Source of the DNA: Catellatospora sp. KI3 | Lineage (GTDB): Bacteria > Actinomycetota > Actinomycetes > Mycobacteriales > Micromonosporaceae | Direction: 5' to 3' | Length of the DNA stretch: 64,000 bases | NCBI RefSeq assembly: GCF_029948125.1 | Contig: NZ_JASAMB010000001.1 | Location: 1 to 64,000 of the forward strand | Shown: one piece after another, positions 20,376-29,659 of the stretch | Layout of the letters: each line of letters begins with the position of its first letter | Numbering within the stretch: position 1 is the first letter of the stretch | Position numbers and translations under genes: made by a program | Notes under the pieces: model-generated | What the model was told of the DNA's origin: nothing | Database searches by the model: none | Seen by the model: the letters and a program-made list of their open reading frames with translations, nothing else

Positions 20376-20484
20376 AACTGACACCAAGTCGCATTAAGGT
20401 GTCCGGTAAGAACCACTCGTAACGTTCACCGCCACCGATGCACAACTTGGTGGCTGCGCATATGCGACATCACCGGAGGTCCGA

Positions 20485-21228
20485 ATGTCCCCCAATGAGC
20501 GAGCGTCGCGACCTGGTAGGCCGCCGACCGCGCCCGCCGGAGCGGGACCCCTGCGCGCGGTGGCGGCGACCAGCGGCTCCGCCGCCGACCTGCAGAGCAG
20601 TGACCTCAGCAGCCGGCAGCGGCGCATCCTCAGCGTGATCAAGGAGTGGGTGGAGCAGCACGGCTACCCGCCCACCGTGCGCGAGATCGGCGAAGCGGTC
20701 GGCCTGGTCTCCCCCTCGTCGGTGGCCTACCAGCTCAAGGAGCTGGAGCGGAAAGGCTTCCTGCGCCGCGACCCGTCGCGCCCGCGCGCCGTCGACGTGC
20801 GCACCCCGAACGACACCGCCGACACCGACGAGACCACCCTGGCCGCCCGCCCCACCCCGGTCTACGTGCCGCTGCTGGGCCGAATCGCCGCCGGTGGCCC
20901 GATCCTGGCCGAGGAGTCGATCGAGGAGGTGCTGCCGCTGCCGCGCGAACTCGTCGGCCAGGGCACGCTCTTCTCGCTCCAGGTCAAGGGCGACTCGATG
21001 ATCGAGGCCGCCATCTGCGACGGCGACTGGGTCGTGGTGCGCCAGCAGCAGGTCGCCGAGAACGGCGACATCGTCGCCGCGATGATCGACGGCGAGGCCA
21101 CGGTGAAGGTCTACCGGCTGCGCGAGGGGCACGTCCAGCTCATGCCGCGCAACCCGGCCTACGACCCCATCCCCGGCGACGCCGCCGTCATCCTCGGCAA
21201 GGTCGTCTTCGTGATGCGCCGCGTCTGA
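20485..21228 (+). CDS. lexA: LexA repressor, SOS response
   Basis: 247 aa. Winged-helix DNA-binding domain at about 38-105 ([28 protein letters not shown]) after a Pro/Gly/Ala-rich N-terminal extension. The S24 self-cleavage domain carries cleavage site Ala136-Gly137 (RIAAGGPI), nucleophile Ser171 (GDSMI) and Lys208 (ATVKVY). RecA filaments trigger self-cleavage after DNA damage. ATG 20485 follows GGAGG with good spacing. A LexA-type box lies upstream and another lies upstream of recA. Confidence 0.97.
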   Translation: MSPNERASRPGRPPTAPAGAGPLRAVAATSGSAADLQSSDLSSRQRRILSVIKEWVEQHGYPPTVREIGEAVGLVSPSSVAYQLKELERKGFLRRDPSRPRAVDVRTPNDTADTDETTLAARPTPVYVPLLGRIAAGGPILAEESIEEVLPLPRELVGQGTLFSLQVKGDSMIEAAICDGDWVVVRQQQVAENGDIVAAMIDGEATVKVYRLREGHVQLMPRNPAYDPIPGDAAVILGKVVFVMRRV

Positions 21229-21231
21229 GGT

Positions 21232-21281
21232 AAGGAAGGGCCCCTTCTTATCGCTTTCCGTAGTAGAGGGGCCCCTTCTCA
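21232..21281. repeat. Palindromic repeat, family C, copy 1
   Basis: About 50 bp: AAGGAAGGGGCCCCTTCTTA, the conserved core TCGCTTTCCGTAGTAG, then GGGGCCCCTTCT. Both ends carry a GGGGCCCC palindrome. It lies between the convergent lexA and beta-propeller genes. Copies in the opposite orientation are at 31675 and 40055. Confidence 0.8.
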
Positions 21282-21299
21282 ACCCGGTTCGAACAGCGA

Positions 21300-21330
21300 A
21301 CGGCCCCGGCAGGACTCCTGCCGGGGCCGT
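21300..21330. terminator. Bidirectional intrinsic terminator
   Basis: Perfect stem ACGGCCCCGGCAGG / CCTGCCGGGGCCGT with a 3 nt loop (ACT), between the convergent lexA and beta-propeller genes, 14 bp from the stop of the latter. Confidence 0.8.
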
Positions 21331-21343
21331 GTCATGTCGTGCG

Positions 21344-22969
21344 TCAGCGGTACTGCTGGTAGCCCTGGTCGCCGTACTCCTGGCCATAGCCCTGGTTGCC
21401 GTACTGGCCGCCCTGCTGACCCTGCTGTCCGTAGCCCGGCTGCTGGCCGTAGCCGTCCTGCTGCTGGCCCGCGTACGGGTCGTAGCCGGAGTCGCCGCCG
21501 TAGCCCTGCTGCTGGCCGTACTGCTGGCCCGCGTACGGGTCCGCGCCGTAGCCGCCGCCCTGCTGGCCGTAGCCCTGCCCGGCGTACACCTGCTGGCCGC
21601 CGCCGTACTGGTCGTAGCCGCCCTGGCCGCCGTACTGCTGCCCGGCGTACTGCTGGCCGCCGTGCTGGTCGTAGCCGCCCTGCCCGTAGCTCTGCTGCTG
21701 GCCGTAGGCGTCGGCGTAGTAGCCCGACTGCTGGTAGCCGCTGACGGGGGCGAGCATCGCGGTGGCGGAGTTGTCGGCCGGCGCCAGGTCGTCCAGCGGT
21801 TCGTCGCCGCCCTTGCGGGCCGCCCTGCGCTTGCGCGACTTGACGATGCCGAACACGCCCAGCAGCACCAGCAGCACGCCGAAGACGCCGACGCCGCCCA
21901 GGGCCAGGTACAGGTCGTCGACGCTGCCGAAGAGGCTGAGGTACCAGGCCTTCTCGGCCTTCTTGGGGCCCGACTGCGGGGCCGCCTCGACGAACTTCTC
22001 GACGCTGGGCGTGTAGCTCCAGATGACGGGCTTGCGGGCCGCGTCGCCGGACTTGAGGTGGTCGGTCTCCGAGACGGTGAGGAACTTGGTGCCGTCGGCG
22101 GTGTAGGTGATCGCCTCGCCGCGGCGCGGGTCGTCGGGGACCGAGGTGACCCGGGGCTTGCCCTTGGTCAGCGCGCCGATGATGTCGCCGTTCGCGACGT
22201 CGAACTCGAGCGCGTCGCCGTAGGTGCGCAGCACCACCTTCTTGCCGTCGGGCGAGGCCGCCGCGCCGGTGACCATGCGGCGGGCCACCGAACCACCGAT
22301 GACCTCGGTCTGGGTGACCGGCAGCTTGATCGTGCCGACTTCTTTCAGTTCCGTGGTCGAGCCGACGGCGCCGAGCGGAGCGGCGGTCGTGAAGATGTGG
22401 GTGGTTCCGGCGGCGGTGAAGTCCCAGTTCTTGGTGACGATGATCGGGTTGCCGTCTTTGTCGATCAACAGCGCCTCGGCGTCGTACTTCTTCTCCGGGT
22501 ACTTCAGCCGGTACGGCCCGGTGACCTTGTCGTTGACCATCTTCCACAGCGCGACCGTCTGCCGGGTCTGCTTGTAACTGGCGTTGTTGTCGCCGGTGTC
22601 GGCGATCCAGATGGTCCTGCCGTCAGGCGCGAGCGCCATGTCCTCAGGATCGGCGGCGCCGTTGCCCGCGTAGTTGATGGCGCTGCCCACGATCCCGCAC
22701 TGCTTGTTCAGCTTGAAGATCCGGGTGCGGCCGGCGATGTCCGAGCCGTCGTTCATCACGTAGTAGAAGTTGCCGACGGCGACCATGCCGGACAGCTCGG
22801 TCAGGCGGGTGTCGTTGATCGTGCACACCTTCGTGCCCGGGACCGCCGCGGGCGCCGCGTTCGGGGACGGGCTGGGTTCCGCCCCTGCAGGGGCGCTGAC
22901 CAGCCCGGCTCCGAGCGCGACGCCGAAGGTGGCCGCGCATGCCTTGACCAGGAATCCCGTTAACCGCAT
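21344..22969 (-). CDS. Exported beta-propeller membrane protein with Gly/Tyr/Gln-rich cytoplasmic tail
   Basis: 541 aa. A signal peptide (1-30) leads to an extracytoplasmic domain of about 320 aa. Its propeller-like blades ([42 protein letters not shown]-type strands) resemble SdiA-regulated/esterase-like phytase propellers. One membrane helix (about 365-388, [19 protein letters not shown]) ends in the stop-transfer [10 protein letters not shown]. The last 110-120 residues are a low-complexity cytoplasmic tail of repeated YGQQ/GGYDQ/YAGQQ units, prion-like in composition. No catalytic site is evident. Similar genes occur in actinomycetes as hypothetical proteins. Role unknown. Confidence 0.8.
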   Translation of the reverse strand: MRLTGFLVKACAATFGVALGAGLVSAPAGAEPSPSPNAAPAAVPGTKVCTINDTRLTELSGMVAVGNFYYVMNDGSDIAGRTRIFKLNKQCGIVGSAINYAGNGAADPEDMALAPDGRTIWIADTGDNNASYKQTRQTVALWKMVNDKVTGPYRLKYPEKKYDAEALLIDKDGNPIIVTKNWDFTAAGTTHIFTTAAPLGAVGSTTELKEVGTIKLPVTQTEVIGGSVARRMVTGAAASPDGKKVVLRTYGDALEFDVANGDIIGALTKGKPRVTSVPDDPRRGEAITYTADGTKFLTVSETDHLKSGDAARKPVIWSYTPSVEKFVEAAPQSGPKKAEKAWYLSLFGSVDDLYLALGGVGVFGVLLVLLGVFGIVKSRKRRAARKGGDEPLDDLAPADNSATAMLAPVSGYQQSGYYADAYGQQQSYGQGGYDQHGGQQYAGQQYGGQGGYDQYGGGQQVYAGQGYGQQGGGYGADPYAGQQYGQQQGYGGDSGYDPYAGQQQDGYGQQPGYGQQGQQGGQYGNQGYGQEYGDQGYQQYR

Positions 22970-23020
22970 CCGGACAGTTTGCCACGACCGGATGCAGTCC
23001 TGTGTAACGCGATTAAACCG

Positions 23021-24457
23021 TCACGATGCGTCTGAGGCCCAGTCACTTTCGGTGATTGCGAATCGGTCCAGCTCAGCTGCCAGTTCCCGATCCACCCGCA
23101 CCTTGAGCTGCGTACCGGCGGCGGTGTGACCCGACGCGAGCACCTCACCCCTTCGGTGGACCTTCGCCACCAGATCGCCCCGGTCGTACGGCACGCACGC
23201 CGTCACCTCGACCGCCGGGACCGGCAGCTTCGACTCGATCACCTCGCGCAGCTCGTCGATGCCCGCGCCGGTGCGCGCCGAGACGAACACCGCCTCGGGC
23301 CACTCGCGCTTGAGCCGCAGCAGCGTCTCGGCGGGCGCCGCGTCGGCCTTGTTGACCACCAGCAGCTCGGGCAGCCGGTCGGCGCCGACCTCGGCCAGCA
23401 CCTCGCGCACCGCCCGCACCTGCTCGGCCGGGTCCGGGTGGGCCCCGTCGACCACGTGCACGACCAGGTCGGCGTGGGCGACCTCCTCCAGCGTCGAGCG
23501 GAACGCCTCGACGAGCTGGTGCGGCAGGTGGCGCACGAACCCGACGGTGTCCGACAGCGTGTACTGCCGGCCGTCGCGGGCCGTGGTGCGCCGCGTCGCC
23601 GTGTCCAGCGTCGCGAACAGCGCGTCCTCGACCAGCACCCCGGCTCCGGTGAGCCGGTTGAGCAGGCTGGACTTGCCCGCGTTGGTGTAGCCCGCGATCG
23701 CGACCGAGGGCACCTCGGCGGCCAGGCGGCCCTGCCGCTTGGTGTCGCGGATGGTGCCCATCGCGACGATCTCGCGCTTGAGCTTGGCGATCCGGGTACG
23801 GATGCGCCTGCGATCGGTCTCCAGCTTCGTCTCACCGGGACCGCGCAGACCCACGCCGCCGCCCGCGCCGCCGCCGCGACCGGAACCACCGGTCTGCCGG
23901 GACAGCGCCTCACCCCAACCGCGCAGCCTGGGGACCAGGTACTGCAGCTGGGCGAGCTCGACCTGGGCCTTGCCCTCCTTGCTCTTGGCGTGCTGGGCGA
24001 AGATGTCCAGGATCAGGGCGGTCCGGTCGACCACCTTGACCTTGATCTTCTGCTCCAGGTTGCGCAGCTGGCTGGGCGACAGCTCGCCGTCGCAGATCAC
24101 GGTGTCGGCGCCGGTCGACTCGACCGCCGCCCGCAGCTCGTCGACCTTGCCGCGGCCGATGAACGTGGCCGCGTCGGGCTGGCTGCGCCGCTGGATCAGG
24201 CCCTCCAGCACCTGCGACCCGGCCGTCTCGGCCAGGGCCGCGAGCTCGGTGAGCGAGTTCTCGGCGTCGGTGACGGTGCCGGAGGTCCAGACGCCTACCA
24301 GCACCACCCGCTCGAGCCGCAGCTGCCGGTATTCGACCTCGGTGACGTCGGTGAGCTCGGTCGAGAGTCCGGCCACCCGGCGCAGCGAGTGCCGCTCGGC
24401 AAGCTCCAGGTCACCGGTGGTCTCGTCGGCCACCAGCGTGTCGGGAAATGTAGGCAA
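23021..24457 (-). CDS. hflX: Ribosome-associated GTPase HflX
   Basis: 478 aa. The N-terminal HflX domain (about 60-180, VGVWTSGTVTDAENSLTELAALAETAG) is followed by a helical linker and a glycine-rich loop (GGSGRGGGAGGG). The GTPase domain has G1 GYTNAGKSSL, G3 DTVGF and G4 NKAD. HflX rescues or splits stalled ribosomes, notably after heat stress. The frame stays open for another 1.7 kb antisense to malic enzyme. I chose TTG 24457 because GGAGGA sits 6 nt upstream and conservation begins after it. In related genomes it follows miaA/dapF; here malic enzyme intervenes. Confidence 0.93.
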   Translation of the reverse strand: MPTFPDTLVADETTGDLELAERHSLRRVAGLSTELTDVTEVEYRQLRLERVVLVGVWTSGTVTDAENSLTELAALAETAGSQVLEGLIQRRSQPDAATFIGRGKVDELRAAVESTGADTVICDGELSPSQLRNLEQKIKVKVVDRTALILDIFAQHAKSKEGKAQVELAQLQYLVPRLRGWGEALSRQTGGSGRGGGAGGGVGLRGPGETKLETDRRRIRTRIAKLKREIVAMGTIRDTKRQGRLAAEVPSVAIAGYTNAGKSSLLNRLTGAGVLVEDALFATLDTATRRTTARDGRQYTLSDTVGFVRHLPHQLVEAFRSTLEEVAHADLVVHVVDGAHPDPAEQVRAVREVLAEVGADRLPELLVVNKADAAPAETLLRLKREWPEAVFVSARTGAGIDELREVIESKLPVPAVEVTACVPYDRGDLVAKVHRRGEVLASGHTAAGTQLKVRVDRELAAELDRFAITESDWASDAS

Positions 24458-24625
24458 ATCTGCTCCTCCATCGTTCAGGTGTACGGCTTCAAGGTTGGCA
24501 CGCTCGAAGCAGGAGCGCACCTCCATTCGCCGTAGCGTGGTTACCCATGAGTCACGGGGCCGTAAAACCCTCCGTTCCAACGAGTGGGAAAATCTAGGCC
24601 GAATCTCGACCCGAAAGGCGACATC

Positions 24626-26062
24626 GTGCCCACAACCCGCCTGCCCAGCGCCGGATACTCCATCACCGTACGAGTGGCGGTCGTCGCCGACTCCTCGGCG
24701 ATCGGACGACTCACCACGGCGGTAGGCGAGGCCGGAGCGATCGTCACCGCCGTCGACGTGGTCGACTCCGACCACGTACGGGTGGTCGCCGACGTCACCT
24801 GCGACACCGCCGACAGCGCCCACGCCGACCAGGTCGTCAAGGCCCTGGAGGCGATGGACGGGGTCGAGGTGCGCAAGGTCTCCGACCGCACCTTCCTGCT
24901 GCACCTCGGCGGCAAGATCGAGGTGACCTCGAAGGTGGCCCTGCGCACCCGCGACGAGCTGTCCCGGGCGTACACCCCGGGGGTCGCCCGCGTCTGCCAG
25001 GCCATCGCCGACAACCCCGACGACGCCCGCCGCCTGACCATCAAGCGCAACACCGTCGCGGTCGTCACCGACGGCTCGGCCGTGCTCGGCCTGGGCAACC
25101 TCGGCCCGGCCGCCGCGCTGCCGGTGATGGAGGGCAAGGCCGCCCTGTTCAAGCGCTTCGGCGGGGTCGACGCCTGGCCGGTCTGCCTCGACACCCAGGA
25201 CACCGAGGAGATCATCCAGATCGTCAAGGCGATCGCCCCGGTGTACGGCGGCATCAACCTGGAGGACATCGCCGCCCCGCGCTGCTTCGAGATCGAGGCG
25301 CGGCTGCGCGAGCTGCTGGACATCCCGGTCTTCCACGACGACCAGCACGGCACCGCGATCTGCGTACTCGCCGCGCTCACCAACGCGCTGCGCGTCGTCG
25401 GCAAGAAGATCGAGGAGGTCAAGGTCGTGGTCTCCGGCGCGGGCGCCGCCGGTACGGCGATCATGAAGCTGCTGCTGCGCCAGGGCGTCGGCGACGTCAT
25501 CGCGTACGACCGCCGCGGCGCCCTGAACCGCGACATGGCCGGCCTCGGCCCCGACTGGCAGTGGCTGGTCGAGCACACCAACCGCGACAACTACTCCGGC
25601 GACCTGCCCGGCGCCATCGCGGGCGCGGACGTGTTCATCGGCGTCAGCGCGCCGAACCTGCTCACCGGGGACGACATCGCCCGGATGGCCCCGAACTCCA
25701 TCGTGTTCGCGCTGGCCAACCCCGACCCCGAGGTCGACCCGCGCGAGGCCCGCAAGCACGCCGCCGTCGTCGCCACCGGCCGCTCGGACCAGCCCAACCA
25801 GATCAACAACGTGCTGGCCTTCCCCGGCGTGTTCCGCGGCATGCTCGACGCCCAGGCCCGCGAGTTCACCGCCGAGATGGCCCTGGCCGCCGCGATGGCC
25901 ATCGCGGACGTGGTCGGCGAGGAGAAGCTCAACCCGAGCGTCATCGTCCCGAGCGTCTTCGACGCCCGCGTCGCGCCCGCGGTGGCCGCCGCCGTGCGCG
26001 CCGTAGCCCAGCAGGCCACCACCACCCCCACCCTGGACACCGACCCCACCGCCACCGCCTGA
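24626..26062 (+). CDS. NAD(P)-dependent malic enzyme with N-terminal ACT domain
   Basis: 478 aa from GTG 24626, preceded by AAAGG. Residues 10-85 form an ACT-type ligand-sensing domain ([21 protein letters not shown]). The malic domain (about 95-270) contains the catalytic Tyr segment [25 protein letters not shown] and the metal-binding [10 protein letters not shown]. The Rossmann domain (about 280-450) has [11 protein letters not shown] and QPNQINN. It decarboxylates malate to pyruvate. The ACT domain implies allosteric control by an amino acid or similar metabolite. Divergent from hflX and convergent with dapF across repeat B2. Confidence 0.94.
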   Translation: MPTTRLPSAGYSITVRVAVVADSSAIGRLTTAVGEAGAIVTAVDVVDSDHVRVVADVTCDTADSAHADQVVKALEAMDGVEVRKVSDRTFLLHLGGKIEVTSKVALRTRDELSRAYTPGVARVCQAIADNPDDARRLTIKRNTVAVVTDGSAVLGLGNLGPAAALPVMEGKAALFKRFGGVDAWPVCLDTQDTEEIIQIVKAIAPVYGGINLEDIAAPRCFEIEARLRELLDIPVFHDDQHGTAICVLAALTNALRVVGKKIEEVKVVVSGAGAAGTAIMKLLLRQGVGDVIAYDRRGALNRDMAGLGPDWQWLVEHTNRDNYSGDLPGAIAGADVFIGVSAPNLLTGDDIARMAPNSIVFALANPDPEVDPREARKHAAVVATGRSDQPNQINNVLAFPGVFRGMLDAQAREFTAEMALAAAMAIADVVGEEKLNPSVIVPSVFDARVAPAVAAAVRAVAQQATTTPTLDTDPTATA

Positions 26063-26120
26063 CCCACCCCCCGGCCGCCCCAGAAGCGGGGCGCTCGGGG
26101 CGCGGGGCGCCATGATCGAC

Positions 26121-26182
26121 TGCAGTTTCGGGGAAAGTGCTGGAATCTTGGGCATCTTTCGAGCACTTTCCCCGAAACTGCA
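26121..26182. repeat. Palindromic repeat, family B, copy 2
   Basis: 62 bp with arms TGCAGTTTCGGGGAAAGTGC and GCACTTTCCCCGAAACTGCA, exactly complementary over 20 bp. It lies between the convergent malic enzyme and dapF genes. Confidence 0.88.
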
Positions 26183-26230
26183 CCGATCTTGACCCGCACG
26201 ACGCGTGGTATGGCGGTGCGGTGATCGGGG

Positions 26231-27019
26231 TCAGGCGGGCGGGAGGGTGACGTCGCCCGTGTAGGTGAGGACGGCGGGGCCGGCCAGCCAGCTGGTGTGC
26301 GCGTCGAGGGTGACGGCGAGGCGGCCGCCGGGGACGTCCACGGTGACCGTGCCCGCGTCGCGGCCCGAGGTGTACAGCGCCGCGACGCCGACCGCGGTCG
26401 CGCCGGTGCCGCAGGACATGGTCTCGCCGGAGCCGCGCTCGTACACCCGCATGCGCCGGTGGTCGTCGGCGACCTTGAGCGAGAACTCGACGTTGACCAG
26501 AGCCGGGAACATCCCGGCGTCGGTCTTCGGCGCCCGGCTCAGGTCGACCGTGGCCAGCGCGTCGGCGTCGACGTCGCAGACCAGGTGCGGGTTGCCCATG
26601 GAGATGCCCAGACCCCGGTACTCGACCCCGTCCACGATCGCGGTGGACTCGCCGAGAATCACCGGCGCGGCCATGTCGACCCGGATCCAGTCGCCCTCGA
26701 CGTACGCCGTGCGCAGGCCGCCGCGGGTGGAGACCGGGATCACCTCGCCGGCCAGGCCGCGGGTGTGCAGGTAGCGGGCGAACACCCGGACCCCGTTGCC
26801 GCACATCTCCGACAGGGAGCCGTCGGAGTTCCAGTAGTCCATGAAGAACTCGGCAGCCGGGTCGGTGGACCGCTGCACCCGCAGCACCCCGTCGCCGCCG
26901 ATGCCGAAGCGCCGGTCGCAGAGGGCGGCGACCTGGGCCGGGGTCAGCTCCACCGTGCCGTCGAGATCCTCGATGATCACGAAGTCGTTGCCGGTGCCGT
27001 GCCCTTTGGTGAACCTCAT
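26231..27019 (-). CDS. dapF: Diaminopimelate epimerase
   Basis: 262 aa. It converts LL- to meso-diaminopimelate for lysine and peptidoglycan. The two catalytic cysteines are in SEMCGNGVR and MSCGTGATA, and the N-terminus has the hallmark KGHGTGNDF. Start ATG 27019 follows GGGAG; the 35-codon upstream extension overlaps miaA and was rejected. It lies downstream of miaA (82 bp) on the same strand, the conserved actinobacterial order. Confidence 0.97.
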   Translation of the reverse strand: MRFTKGHGTGNDFVIIEDLDGTVELTPAQVAALCDRRFGIGGDGVLRVQRSTDPAAEFFMDYWNSDGSLSEMCGNGVRVFARYLHTRGLAGEVIPVSTRGGLRTAYVEGDWIRVDMAAPVILGESTAIVDGVEYRGLGISMGNPHLVCDVDADALATVDLSRAPKTDAGMFPALVNVEFSLKVADDHRRMRVYERGSGETMSCGTGATAVGVAALYTSGRDAGTVTVDVPGGRLAVTLDAHTSWLAGPAVLTYTGDVTLPPA

Positions 27020-27101
27020 GCCACTCCCAACACGCTCGCCTGCCACCGCGGCCTTGCCCGACGCCATCCTCCGCTGCGCCGCGGACGGCGTCGAGCGGCC
27101 G

Positions 27102-28064
27102 CTACCGCAGGCGGGGCGCAACATCGTCGATGATCTTCACCGCCTGCTCGACGAGGTCGGGCGCGGCGCCGTCGAGCCAGCGTACCGAGGGGTCGCGGCG
27201 CAGCCAGGAGCGCTGCCGCCGGACGAACCGGCGGGTGCCGGTGACCGTGTCCCGGTGCGCCTCATTCTCCTCGCACTCGCCCCGCAGGAAGGCCAGGACC
27301 TGCTGGTACCCCAGGGCGCGGGAGGCGGTGAGGCTGCCGTCGAGCCCGTACGGCAGCAGCCCGCGCACCTCGTCGACGAACCCCGCCGCCCACATCCGGT
27401 CCACCCGCCGCTCGACGCGTACGTCGAGGTCGGCCCGGTCGACGGCGAGCTGCAGGCACCGGTACACCGGGACCGGATCGGGCAGCGAGGCGGTGAACGG
27501 CTGCCCGGTGATCTCGATCACCTCCAACGCGCGGACGATCCGCCGACCGTTGCTGGCCAGGATCTTCGCGGCGGCCACCGGGTCGGCCTGGGCCAGCCGG
27601 GCGTGCAGCGGCGCCGGGCCGCGGGCCTCCAGCTCGGCCTCCAGGCGCGCGCGTACGCCCGGATCGGTCCCCGGGAACTCGAAGTCCTCCAGCACCGCCC
27701 GCTGGTACAGCCCCGAGCCGCCGACGAGCAGCGGCACCCGCCCCCGCGCCCGGATGTCGTCGATGGCGGCGCGGGCCAGGCGCTGGAACTCGGCCACGCT
27801 CGCGGGCGCGGTCACCGGCCAGATGTCGAGCAGGTGGTGCGGCACGCCCTCGCGCTCGGCCTCGGTGAGCTTGGCGGTGCCGATGTCCATGCCCCGGTAG
27901 ACCTGCATCGAGTCGCAGTTGACGATCTCGCCGCGCAGCGCGTGCGCCAGCGCGATGGACAGCGCGGACTTCCCGGCGGCCGTCGGCCCGACGACGGCGA
28001 CCACCTCGGGCGCGGCGCGGTCGGGGGCGAGTATGGGGCCGCTACCGGGCCGGACGGGGTTCAC
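27102..28064 (-). CDS. miaA: tRNA dimethylallyltransferase
   Basis: 320 aa. It transfers a dimethylallyl group to A37 of tRNAs reading UNN codons, the substrate later methylthiolated by MiaB. P-loop VGPTAAGKSAL, DSMQVYRGMDIGTAK and GGSGLYQRAVL are all present. GTG start at 28064; typical length. Upstream of dapF. miaB, usually beside it, lies about 12 kb away here at 40115-41662. Confidence 0.97.
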   Translation of the reverse strand: MNPVRPGSGPILAPDRAAPEVVAVVGPTAAGKSALSIALAHALRGEIVNCDSMQVYRGMDIGTAKLTEAEREGVPHHLLDIWPVTAPASVAEFQRLARAAIDDIRARGRVPLLVGGSGLYQRAVLEDFEFPGTDPGVRARLEAELEARGPAPLHARLAQADPVAAAKILASNGRRIVRALEVIEITGQPFTASLPDPVPVYRCLQLAVDRADLDVRVERRVDRMWAAGFVDEVRGLLPYGLDGSLTASRALGYQQVLAFLRGECEENEAHRDTVTGTRRFVRRQRSWLRRDPSVRWLDGAAPDLVEQAVKIIDDVAPRLR

Positions 28065-28299
28065 GCGGACAACCGTAACCGGATCGTGCCCTGCCGGCCG
28101 GGGTACACCAGGTGCGGTGCGGGCGCGGACCCCGTAAGGTCACCTTGTCCTGGGCGCGCGACACGTGCCCGGCAGGACCTGTGACAATGCTTCTGGGAGC
28201 GGCGTACTCTCCCACGGGATCACGGGTTTGACTGCGCTATGGCGGCGACCTCGGCACGGACGTGACGGGGTTCGGTCGGGAAGAACGAGGATGGACATC

Positions 28300-29508
28300 A
28301 TGAGCGACTGGGCATCGTACGGCCGGGTGGACGCCGACGGCACGGTCTGGGTGAAGTCGGCCGCGGGCGAGCGCGCCGTCGGATCATGGCAGGCCGGCAC
28401 GCCCGAGGAGGGCCTGGCCCACTTCGTCCGGCGGTACGAGGATCTCGTCACCGAGGTCGACCTGATCGAGACCCGGCTCAACTCGGGCGCGGCCGACGCC
28501 GCACAGAGCGTGAGCACGGTCAAGCGCCTGCGGGCGAGCCTGGACGAGGCGCACGTGGTCGGCGACATCGACGGCCTGGCCGCGCGCCTGGACCGGCTGT
28601 CCGCGCTGGCCGACGAGAAGGCGGGTGCCGCCAAGGCGGCCCGCGACGCCGCTCGCGCCGAGGCGGTCGCCCGCAAGACCACCCTGGTCGAGGAGGCCGA
28701 GAAGCTGGCCGCCGAGTCGACCAGCTGGAAGGCGACGGGCGACCGGTTCAAGGAGATCCTCGACGAGTGGAAGACCATCCGCGGCGTCGACAAGAAGACC
28801 GACGGCGACCTGTGGAAGCGCTTCTCCGTCGCCCGGGACAGCTTCACGCGCCGTCGTGGCGGCCACTTCGCCACCCTGGACGCGGCCCGCAAGCAGGCCC
28901 AGACCGTCAAGGACGACCTGGTGGCCGAGGCTGAGGCGCTGGCCGAGTCGACGGACTGGGCGGCCACCGCGGCCCGGCTCAAGGAGCTGATGGCGGACTG
29001 GAAGACCGCGCCGCGCGCCTCCAAGGAGGCCGAGCAGAAGCTGTGGGACCGTTTCCGGGCCGCGCAGGACGCCTTCTTCTCGCGCCGCAGCGAGGTCTTC
29101 TCCGCCCGCGACAACGAGCAGAAGGCCGCGCTGGTGCGCCGCCAGGAGCTGCTGTCGCAGGCCGAGGCGATCGACGTGGACGCCGACCCGAAGGCCGCGC
29201 AGAACGTGCTCCGCGAGATCCTGGGCCAGTGGCACGACACCGGCCGGGTCCCCCGCGAGGCGGTCGCCGGGCTCGACCGGCGCCTGCGCGCGGTCGAGGA
29301 CAAGGTCCGCGAGGCGATGGACGCGGCGTGGCGGCGTACCGAGCCGTCGGCCAACCCGCTGCTGGCGCAGATGCGCGAGCAGGTGGCCGAGGCCGAGGCG
29401 CGGCTGGAGCGGGCCCAGGCGGCCGGCGACGCCAAGCGCATCAAGGAGGCCGAGCAGGCCCTGGCGGGCAAGCGAAACTTTCTTGCCCTGGCTGAGAAGG
29501 CCAGCTGA
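28300..29508 (+). CDS. DUF349 coiled-coil protein
   Basis: 402 aa, highly charged and Ala-rich, almost all helical, made of repeated DUF349 units (for example TSWKATGDRFKEILDEWKTI; TDWAATAARLKELMADWKTA; LREILGQWHDTGRVPREAV). The C-terminal segment predicts a coiled coil. Function unknown; the family is found across actinobacteria next to miaA/hflX. ATG 28300 is 9 nt from an AGG and fits better than ATG 28291. Divergent from miaA and followed by a strong terminator. Confidence 0.88.
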   Translation: MSDWASYGRVDADGTVWVKSAAGERAVGSWQAGTPEEGLAHFVRRYEDLVTEVDLIETRLNSGAADAAQSVSTVKRLRASLDEAHVVGDIDGLAARLDRLSALADEKAGAAKAARDAARAEAVARKTTLVEEAEKLAAESTSWKATGDRFKEILDEWKTIRGVDKKTDGDLWKRFSVARDSFTRRRGGHFATLDAARKQAQTVKDDLVAEAEALAESTDWAATAARLKELMADWKTAPRASKEAEQKLWDRFRAAQDAFFSRRSEVFSARDNEQKAALVRRQELLSQAEAIDVDADPKAAQNVLREILGQWHDTGRVPREAVAGLDRRLRAVEDKVREAMDAAWRRTEPSANPLLAQMREQVAEAEARLERAQAAGDAKRIKEAEQALAGKRNFLALAEKAS

Positions 29509-29525
29509 GTTTCAGCAGATCAACG

Positions 29526-29559
29526 AAGAGGGGCGGGCGCTGCGGCGCCCGCCCCTCTT
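29526..29559 (+). terminator. Intrinsic terminator of the DUF349 gene
   Basis: AAGAGGGGCGGGCGC / GCGCCCGCCCCTCTT, a perfect 15 bp stem with a 4 nt loop, followed by TGCTGT. It starts 17 bp after the stop codon. Confidence 0.85.
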
Positions 29560-29659
29560 GCTGTGTACCGCATGGACGGTGCACGATGTCTCCGGAGCCA
29601 GGGCAGGCACGCGCATTTCCCGATCAGCAGAAGTCCGTTATGGATGGAGCACACCCGAA

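Larger units (their letters stand above)
20041..20484. other. Divergent regulatory region between nrdR and lexA
   Basis: 444 bp without a credible gene. It holds two NrdR-type boxes on the nrdR side (20185-20228) and a LexA-type box on the lexA side (20360-20375). The rest shows no repeat or RNA gene. Confidence 0.7.

Noticed and set aside
24458-26155. Upstream extension of the hflX frame through the malic enzyme region
   Set aside because: It is antisense to malic enzyme and lacks homology. HflX starts at TTG 24457 with a good ribosome-binding site.
28190-28232. TGGGAG...CTCCCA sequence upstream of the DUF349 gene considered as a CebR box
   Set aside because: The half-sites are separated by about 8-9 bases, unlike the compact 14 bp CebR palindrome.
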